Part shown: in pieces, positions 58,232-64,000 of the stretch
Numbering within the stretch: position 1 is the first letter of the stretch
How the letters are laid out: each line of letters begins with the position of its first letter
From: an uncultured Pluralibacter sp.
GTDB taxonomy: Bacteria; Pseudomonadota; Gammaproteobacteria; Enterobacterales; Enterobacteriaceae
Length of the DNA stretch: 64,000 nt
Assembly: GCF_913775985.1 (NCBI RefSeq)
Contig: NZ_CAJYMB010000124.1
Location: 1 to 64,000 of the forward strand
Reading direction: 5' to 3'
Notes under the pieces: generated by a model
Seen by the model: the letters and a program-made list of their open reading frames with translations, nothing else
What the model was told of the DNA's origin: nothing
Database searches by the model: none
Made by a program: the position numbers and the translations under genes

Positions 58232-59041
58232 TTACTTCTGACACTGACGGCAGTAGAAGGTCGCCCGCTGCGCGTGCTTAGTCGCAATAATTGGCGTACC
58301 GCACACCCGGCAGGGCTCGCCCTTGCGGCCATAAACCTGCAGCTCCTGCGCGAAATAGCCCGGCTTGCCATCGCTCTGCAGGAAATCCTTCAGCGTGGTA
58401 CCGCCCTGTTCAATGGAGCGCAGCAGCACCGCCTTAATGGTGCTCACCAGCAGCGCCGACTCCTCCGGCGATAGGGACGATGCCAGCCTGTCAGGGTGGA
58501 TCCCGGCGGCAAAGAGCGATTCGCTGGCGTAAATATTCCCCACGCCCACCACCAGCTTGTTATCCATCAGCCACGGCTTGATCGGGCTTTTTTTCTTTGC
58601 GCACTTCTCGCGGAAATAATCGGTATTGAATGCATCGCTAAGCGGCTCCGGCCCGAGGTGCGCCAGCACATTGTGCCCTTCCAGCTCTTTCGTCCACAGC
58701 CAGGCGCCGAAGCGGCGGGGATCGGTGTAGCGCAGCACCTTGCCGTTGCTCATCACCAGGTCGACGTGGTCGTGCTTCGCCGGGGGCAAATCCTCAGGCA
58801 GGATGCGCAGGCTGCCGGACATACCGAGGTGAATAATGATCCAGCCATCGGGCAGTTCCAGCAGCAGGTATTTGGCGCGGCGCTGCACGCTGAGCACCGG
58901 TTTGTCGCTCAGGCTGTGGATCTCGGCCGAGACCGGCCAGCGCAGGCGCCCGTTGCGCACAACTGCGTGCAGGATAGTCTCGCCGACCAGATGCGGCTCG
59001 ATGCCGCGGCGGCTGGTTTCAACTTCAGGTAATTCAGGCAT
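58232..59041 (-). CDS. mutM: Formamidopyrimidine-DNA glycosylase MutM
   Basis: 269 residues. The catalytic proline N-terminus is seen after Met ([20 protein letters not shown]). Helix-two-turn-helix region [19 protein letters not shown]-terminal zinc finger with CRVCG and FYCRQCQK. It removes 8-oxoguanine and FAPY lesions. It lies downstream of rpmB-rpmG, separated by a terminator that may allow some read-through. Confidence 0.97.
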   Translation of the reverse strand: MPELPEVETSRRGIEPHLVGETILHAVVRNGRLRWPVSAEIHSLSDKPVLSVQRRAKYLLLELPDGWIIIHLGMSGSLRILPEDLPPAKHDHVDLVMSNGKVLRYTDPRRFGAWLWTKELEGHNVLAHLGPEPLSDAFNTDYFREKCAKKKSPIKPWLMDNKLVVGVGNIYASESLFAAGIHPDRLASSLSPEESALLVSTIKAVLLRSIEQGGTTLKDFLQSDGKPGYFAQELQVYGRKGEPCRVCGTPIIATKHAQRATFYCRQCQK

Positions 59042-59181
59042 AGCGACTCCGGCAGTGGCAGGTGTAGGCCCGGCATATCGTAGGCGGCAGGAATTTCAGA
59101 CGCGCACAGGCGCCGCGTCAGAGACCTTGCTCCACCGCTCGAATGATGTCGGATAGGATTATTATGGGGACGGCCTGAAAA

Positions 59182-59211
59182 CAAAAAACCCCGCCGAAGC
59201 GAGGTTTTTTG
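59182..59211 (-). terminator. Terminator after rpmG
   Basis: AACCTCGC and GCGGGGTT (reverse strand) pair around TTCG, with a run of six T following. Sits between rpmG and mutM. Confidence 0.9.
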
Positions 59212-59227
59212 TTTAAGAAACCGAAAA

Positions 59228-59398
<171 letters not shown>

Positions 59399-59416
59399 TT
59401 ATTTCCTCTTAAGTAC

Positions 59417-59674
<258 letters not shown>

Positions 59675-59857
59675 TTAGCTCGAGCTTCGTATAGGGTATT
59701 GGCGCCTCGTCAGGCTGCTACAGCCCGGTTTGACGGTTCTTAGTGAACTCGTACAGCCAGGCCCAATTGCCAAACCCGAGATTCTCAAAGGTGGCGTAGT
59801 ATACGCTGCCTGAGCGGTGTGCTCAAGTCCCGAACAGACAAAGATCCCGATGGATCG

Positions 59858-60520
59858 CTAAATCCAGCCGCGTTCGGCGAAAGAAACGATTTCACCGCGG
59901 CCAATTACCAGGTGATCGAGAACCTTTATCTCCATGAAGTTGCAGCTTTTTACCACTTTTTCGGTGATAAATCTATCCGCTTTGCTCGGTTCAGCGCTGC
60001 CTGACGGATGATTGTGCGCGAGAATTAATGCCGCGGCATTAGCTTTGATCGCCTCGCGGACAATCTCGCGCGGGTGCACTTCAACGTGGCTGAGGGTGCC
60101 AGAAAACATACGGCTGTGCTTGATCACCCGATTCTGGTTATCCAGAAAGATAACCATAAAGATCTCCCGCTCCTCATCGCACAGGTGGCTTTGCAAAAAT
60201 TCCCGCGTGGCGTCCGGCGTGTGCAGCGGATCCTGCTCCATTAACCGCACGCTAAAAAAGCGCCGGGCCAGCTCGGTAATCCCCTTCAACTGGGCATACT
60301 TGGCCATGCCAATGCCGTTCACGCCCCGCAGCTCGGCTTCGGATGCCTCAAGCAGCCCGTGTAGCGAGCCAAAGTGGCTGAGCAAATAATCGGCAAAGGT
60401 TAATAAGTCTTTGCCGCGGGTTCCGGTGCGTAAAAAAAGCGCCAGCAGCTCGGCATCTGTGAGCGCGCTAATACCGTTATGCTGCATCTTCTCCCGGGGC
60501 AATATCCGTTCTGTCTCCAT
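59858..60520 (-). CDS. radC: RadC/JAB-domain protein (YicR)
   Basis: 220 residues from the ATG at 60520, which has GGGAGG seven bases upstream; the frame is open 216 bases further but lacks similarity. N-terminal helix-hairpin-helix ([19 protein letters not shown]), then a JAB/MPN metal domain with [12 protein letters not shown] and [17 protein letters not shown], ending [10 protein letters not shown] as in E. coli. The historical DNA-repair role of RadC is doubtful; a biochemical function is unclear. Divergent from coaBC. Confidence 0.94.
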   Translation of the reverse strand: METERILPREKMQHNGISALTDAELLALFLRTGTRGKDLLTFADYLLSHFGSLHGLLEASEAELRGVNGIGMAKYAQLKGITELARRFFSVRLMEQDPLHTPDATREFLQSHLCDEEREIFMVIFLDNQNRVIKHSRMFSGTLSHVEVHPREIVREAIKANAAALILAHNHPSGSAEPSKADRFITEKVVKSCNFMEIKVLDHLVIGRGEIVSFAERGWI

Positions 60521-60686
60521 AAACACCTCCCTGTCAGCCAACAGTGTGCCGGGCCGCTTCCCGGGCCGCCATGCCGGGATCTGCCGCCTGCGCAGCGGCT
60601 CGCAAAGTGAATTTCCCTTTGCAACGCGGCTGCAGGGGGATTGTGATAAAATGGGCAGATTCCGATGTACAGCACAGGAAAGAATC

Positions 60687-61901
60687 ATGATCAGTCTGGC
60701 GGGTAAAAAAATCGTGCTCGGCGTCAGCGGCGGCATTGCCGCTTACAAGACGCCGGAACTGGTGCGTCGCCTGCGCGAGCGCGGCGCAGACGTGCGCGTC
60801 GCGATGACCGATGCAGCAAAAGCCTTCATTACACCGCTGAGCCTGCAGGCGGTGTCTGGCTATCCGGTTTCGGATAGCCTGCTGGATCCCGCAGCAGAAG
60901 CCGCGATGGGCCATATTGAACTGGGCAAATGGGCGGATCTGGTGATCCTGGCGCCGGCTACCGCCGATCTCATCGCCCGCGTAGCGGCGGGAATGGCTAA
61001 CGATCTGGTTTCTACTATTTGCCTGGCCACCGCCGCACCGGTAGCGGTGGTACCCGCGATGAATCAGCAGATGTACCGCGCCGCCGCAACCCAGCACAAC
61101 CTCGCCACGCTGTCCGAACGCGGACTGCTCATCTGGGGGCCGGACAGCGGCAGTCAGGCCTGCGGCGACGTGGGCCCGGGCCGCATGTTAGATCCGCTGA
61201 CGCTGGTAGAGATGGCCGCAGCCCACTTTTCGCCTGTCAACGATCTGCAACATCTGCGTATCATGATTACCGCAGGTCCCACCCGGGAGCCGCTGGATCC
61301 GGTTCGCTATATCAGCAACCACAGCTCCGGTAAGATGGGATTTGCCATTGCTGCCGCGGCAGCCCGGCGCGGCGCAAAGGTGACGCTGGTCAGCGGCCCG
61401 GTAAACTTGCCAACCCCGCCCGGCGTTCAGCGTATCGACGTGACTACCGCACTTGAAATGGAATCCGCCGTGCAGGCCCGCGCACCGCAGCAGCACATTT
61501 TTGTCGGCTGCGCCGCCGTTGCCGACTACCGCGCCGCCACCGTTGCCGATGAAAAAATTAAAAAGCAAGGCGATGAAATCACACTGAAAATGGTCAAAAA
61601 CCCGGACATTGTTGCCGGCGTCGCCGCGTTAAAAATCGATCGCCCCTATGTCGTAGGGTTTGCCGCAGAAACAAATAATGTGGAAGAATATGCGCGGCAA
61701 AAACGTGCCCGCAAAAACCTGGATCTGATTTGCGCCAACGACGTATCTCAGCAAAATCAGGGCTTTAACAGTGACAGTAATGCACTGCACCTTTTCTGGC
61801 AGGAAGGAGATAAAGTCTTAGCGCTTGCGCGCAAAGAGCTCCTGGGCCAACAACTACTGAACGAGATCGTTACCCGTTATGATGAAAAAAATCGACGTTA
61901 A
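60687..61901 (+). CDS. coaBC: Bifunctional phosphopantothenoylcysteine decarboxylase/synthetase
   Basis: 404 residues from the ATG at 60687, after AGGAAAG. The CoaC flavoprotein domain (1-190) has [20 protein letters not shown], the [19 protein letters not shown] block, and PAMNQQMY. The CoaB domain starts near 191 with [20 protein letters not shown], then [14 protein letters not shown] and [11 protein letters not shown]. It converts 4'-phosphopantothenate to 4'-phosphopantetheine for CoA. It overlaps dut by 23 bases, in a different frame. Confidence 0.97.
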   Translation: MISLAGKKIVLGVSGGIAAYKTPELVRRLRERGADVRVAMTDAAKAFITPLSLQAVSGYPVSDSLLDPAAEAAMGHIELGKWADLVILAPATADLIARVAAGMANDLVSTICLATAAPVAVVPAMNQQMYRAAATQHNLATLSERGLLIWGPDSGSQACGDVGPGRMLDPLTLVEMAAAHFSPVNDLQHLRIMITAGPTREPLDPVRYISNHSSGKMGFAIAAAAARRGAKVTLVSGPVNLPTPPGVQRIDVTTALEMESAVQARAPQQHIFVGCAAVADYRAATVADEKIKKQGDEITLKMVKNPDIVAGVAALKIDRPYVVGFAAETNNVEEYARQKRARKNLDLICANDVSQQNQGFNSDSNALHLFWQEGDKVLALARKELLGQQLLNEIVTRYDEKNRR

Positions 61902-62337
61902 GATTCTGGACCCGCGCGTGGGCGAGCAGTTCCCGCTGCCGACGTATGCGACCTCCGGCTCCGCCGGACTTGATCTGCGAGCGTGTCTTGATAACGCCGT
62001 TGAGCTTGCGCCGGGCGCAACCACGCTGCTGCCGACCGGACTGGCTATTCATATCGCAGACGCCTCTCTTGCCGCCGTTATTCTGCCGCGCTCGGGACTC
62101 GGCCATAAGCACGGCGTTGTGCTGGGCAACCTGGTCGGCCTTATCGATTCAGACTATCAAGGGCAGCTGATGGTTTCCGTCTGGAACCGCGGCCAGCAGA
62201 GCTTCACTATCGAACCGGGCGAGCGCATTGCGCAGATGGTTTTTGTGCCGGTAGTGCAGGCCGAATTTAATCTTGTTGAAGAGTTTGATGCCACCGACCG
62301 TGGCGAAGGCGGCTTTGGCCATTCAGGACGTAAATAA
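61879..62337 (+). CDS. dut: dUTP diphosphatase
   Basis: 152 residues. Trimeric dUTPase with the five motifs: [53 protein letters not shown] and the flexible C-terminal [12 protein letters not shown] that closes over the active site. It hydrolyses dUTP to dUMP and keeps uracil out of DNA. It starts inside the 3' end of coaBC. Confidence 0.97.
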   Translation: MMKKIDVKILDPRVGEQFPLPTYATSGSAGLDLRACLDNAVELAPGATTLLPTGLAIHIADASLAAVILPRSGLGHKHGVVLGNLVGLIDSDYQGQLMVSVWNRGQQSFTIEPGERIAQMVFVPVVQAEFNLVEEFDATDRGEGGFGHSGRK

Positions 62338-62455
62338 CACGCCCTGCTGAGTATCCCACTGCGTAAAAATGCAAAAACAGTAACGCCAACATTATGTTGC
62401 GTTCGCAGTGCGGGTGCCTGTCTGATGCGCGTTTATTTCAGGGGTATTTTAAAAC

Positions 62456-63052
62456 ATGGCAGAAAAACAAACTGCGAAACGGAATCGTCGCGAAGAAATA
62501 CTTCAATCTCTGGCACTGATGCTTGAATCCAGCGACGGCAGTCAGCGTATTACCACCGCCAAGCTGGCCGCTTCCGTTGGCGTCTCCGAAGCGGCGCTGT
62601 ATCGTCACTTTCCCAGCAAGACGCGGATGTTCGACAGCCTGATCGAGTTTATCGAAGATAGCCTGATCACCCGCATCAACCTGATTCTGAAAGACGAAAA
62701 GGATACCGGCGCGCGCCTGCGGCTGATCGTGCAGCTTATCCTCGGCTTCGGCGAGCGCAATCCGGGACTGACCCGCATCATGACCGGCCATGCGCTGATG
62801 TTTGAGCAGGATCGCCTGCAGGACCGCATTAACCAGCTGTTTGAGCGTATTGAAGCCCAGCTGCGTCAGGTACTGCGGGAGAAAAAAATGCGCGAAGGGG
62901 AAGGCTACAGCGTTGATGAAACCCTGCTGGCAAGCCAGCTGCTGGCGTTCTGTGAAGGGATGCTGTCTCGCTTCGTGCGCAGCGAGTTCAAGTACAGCCC
63001 CACCGCCGACTTTGACGTGCGCTGGCCGCTGGTGGCCGCGCAGCTGCAGTAA
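62456..63052 (+). CDS. slmA: Nucleoid occlusion factor SlmA
   Basis: 198 residues. TetR-like: helix-turn-helix [21 protein letters not shown] near residues 32-52 and the FtsZ-binding C-terminal domain ([20 protein letters not shown], ending [11 protein letters not shown]). It binds SBS sites on the chromosome and blocks FtsZ rings over the nucleoid. It follows dut by 118 bases, convergent with pyrE. Confidence 0.97.
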   Translation: MAEKQTAKRNRREEILQSLALMLESSDGSQRITTAKLAASVGVSEAALYRHFPSKTRMFDSLIEFIEDSLITRINLILKDEKDTGARLRLIVQLILGFGERNPGLTRIMTGHALMFEQDRLQDRINQLFERIEAQLRQVLREKKMREGEGYSVDETLLASQLLAFCEGMLSRFVRSEFKYSPTADFDVRWPLVAAQLQ

Positions 63053-63083
63053 GCAAAACCGGGCTGGCGCCCGGTTTCTATTT
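63053..63083. terminator. Bidirectional terminator between slmA and pyrE
   Basis: AAACCGGGC (63056-63064) pairs with GCCCGGTTT (63069-63077) around TGGC, with T-rich sequence on each side. Confidence 0.85.
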
Positions 63084-63725
63084 TCAGACGCCAAATGCCT
63101 CGCGGTAGGCTTCCACTGCCGCCAGATGATCGGCCATTTCCGGCTTCTCTTCCAGGTAAGCCACCAAATCTTTCAGGGTGATAATCGAAATCACCTTACA
63201 ACCGTAGTCGCGCTCAACTTCCTGAATTGCCGAGATATCGCCGCGTCCGCGCTCCTGCCGATCGAGAGAAATAAGCACGCCCGCAAGCGTCGCGCCGTGC
63301 GCCTGGATAATTTCCATCGACTCCCGGATAGCGGTGCCGGCAGTGATAACGTCGTCCACCAGCATGATGCGTCCTTCCAGCGGGCTGCCCACCAGGCTGC
63401 CGCCTTCGCCGTGATCTTTCGCCTCTTTGCGATTGAAGCAGTACGGCACGTCGCGCTCGTGATGCTCGGCGAGCGCCACGGCGGTAGTTGTGGCAATCGG
63501 AATACCCTTGTAGGCCGGGCCAAACAGCAGGTCGAAATCAATCCCGGAATCTACCAGCGCCTCGGCGTAGAAGCGACCCAACAACGCCAGATCGCGTCCG
63601 GTATTAAACAGCCCGGCGTTAAAGAAATAGGGGCTTTTGCGCCCGGATTTCAGCGTAAACTCGCCGAACTTAAGCACCTGCTTGTTAAGCGCAAATTCAA
63701 TAAACTGGCGCTGATACGGTTTCAT
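63084..63725 (-). CDS. pyrE: Orotate phosphoribosyltransferase
   Basis: 213 residues. Type I phosphoribosyltransferase: [20 protein letters not shown], the flexible loop [19 protein letters not shown], and the PRPP motif [17 protein letters not shown]. It makes OMP from orotate in pyrimidine synthesis. It lies downstream of rph with an attenuator between; the last residues are AYREAFGV. Confidence 0.97.
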   Translation of the reverse strand: MKPYQRQFIEFALNKQVLKFGEFTLKSGRKSPYFFNAGLFNTGRDLALLGRFYAEALVDSGIDFDLLFGPAYKGIPIATTTAVALAEHHERDVPYCFNRKEAKDHGEGGSLVGSPLEGRIMLVDDVITAGTAIRESMEIIQAHGATLAGVLISLDRQERGRGDISAIQEVERDYGCKVISIITLKDLVAYLEEKPEMADHLAAVEAYREAFGV

Positions 63726-63754
63726 GGATTTGCTCCTCGCTACGTTTTTTGGAC

Positions 63755-63781
63755 AAAAAAAAGGGCGACCGCGTCGCCCTT
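63755..63781 (-). terminator. pyrE attenuator (rph-pyrE gap)
   Basis: On the reverse strand AGGGCGAC pairs with GTCGCCCT around a 3-base loop, followed by eight T. It sits immediately after the rph stop and 30 bases before pyrE. In E. coli, UTP-dependent coupling of transcription and rph translation sets read-through into pyrE; the same layout is seen here. Confidence 0.9.
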
Positions 63782-63784
63782 AAA

Positions 63785-64000
63785 TCAATTTTCCAGTGCC
63801 GCTTTCTGCGTCACGATAATGGATTCGATGCCCCCTCTGGCCAGCGCCAGAAGCGTCAACAGCTCTTCGTGGGTGAACGGCTCGCCCTCGGCGGTGCCCT
63901 GCACCTCGATAATGCGCCCGTCTTCGGTCATCACCACGTTCATATCGGTTTCCGCTGCGGAATCTTCAACGTACTCCAGATCGCACACCGCTTCGCCGCC
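63785..64000 (-). CDS. rph: Ribonuclease PH, C-terminal part (partial)
   Basis: The last 71 or so residues of RNase [22 protein letters not shown], then [19 protein letters not shown] and the intact C-terminus [15 protein letters not shown]; the 5' part is outside the window. It trims tRNA 3' ends phosphorolytically. E. coli K-12 carries a frameshift near the rph end that reduces pyrE expression; the tail here reads through in frame, the ancestral state. Confidence 0.95.
   Translation of the reverse strand, partial: GGEAVCDLEYVEDSAAETDMNVVMTEDGRIIEVQGTAEGEPFTHEELLTLLALARGGIESIIVTQKAALEN

Overview
The window is chromosomal DNA from a member of the Enterobacteriaceae (Enterobacter/Klebsiella/Citrobacter-like; the genus cannot be fixed from sequence alone). 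From bax to rph, gene order follows the E. coli K-12 chromosome (bax-malS-avtA ... selB-selA ... mtlADR-yibL-lldPRD-trmL-cysE-gpsA-secB-grxC-yibN-gpmI-envC-yibQ-tdh-kbl-hldD-waaFC-waa core cluster-waaA-coaD-mutM-rpmG-rpmB-radC-coaBC-dut-slmA-pyrE-rph), and the proteins are recognisable orthologues. This backbone is GC-rich. Accessory insertions interrupt it, and two of them (about 1.1-4.5 kb and 47.9-51.1 kb) are clearly more AT-rich.

Region by region: (1) 1-4.5 kb: start of a giant BapA-like Ig-repeat surface adhesin that runs off the left edge, two LuxR-type regulators and a membrane-anchored winged-helix (ToxR/CadC-like) regulator, lying next to bax. (2) 4.5-9.2 kb: bax, periplasmic alpha-amylase malS with MalT-box-like sites, avtA. 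(3) 9.3-13 kb: a DUF1471 periplasmic peptide and a MarR-EmrA-EmrB type drug-efflux operon. (4) 13-19.1 kb: yiaY, aldB, selB, selA; yiaY and aldB are in the opposite order to K-12. (5) 19.1-23.5 kb: accessory genes, namely LysR plus a Sua5/YrdC-like protein bracketed by two related dyad repeats, then LysR divergent from a metallo-beta-lactamase-fold lipoprotein. (6) 23.5-27.7 kb: mannitol operon mtlADR behind four CRP-like sites. (7) 27.7-30.2 kb: LysR divergent from an AroY/LpdC-type UbiD-family decarboxylase, inserted between mtlR and yibL. (8) 30.3-34.6 kb: yibL and the L-lactate operon lldPRD with two LldR-type operators. (9) 34.7-44.6 kb: housekeeping genes. (10) 44.8-57.7 kb: LPS inner and outer core synthesis. 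hldD-waaF-waaC run rightward. The leftward RfaH-dependent waaQ operon (waaQ-G-P, two GT8 transferases, waaY, a GT2 transferase, waaL) starts behind a JUMPStart/ops element, and waaA-coaD diverge from it. (11) 58-64 kb: DNA repair, ribosomal proteins L33/L28, CoA and nucleotide synthesis, slmA, pyrE and the 3' end of rph.

How the genes work together: hldD supplies ADP-heptose; waaC, waaF and waaQ add heptoses I, II and III; waaP and waaY phosphorylate the heptoses; waaG and the GT8/GT2 enzymes build the hexose outer core; waaL adds O antigen; and waaA first puts Kdo on lipid A. selA and selB make and deliver selenocysteine. The mtl and lld operons handle mannitol and L-lactate under catabolite and substrate control. 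The 5' adhesin with its own regulators is the most variable and least described part of the window. I did not find a convincing completely new system. The best candidates for follow-up are the adhesin-regulator island, the repeat-bracketed LysR/YrdC module and the outer-core gene set.
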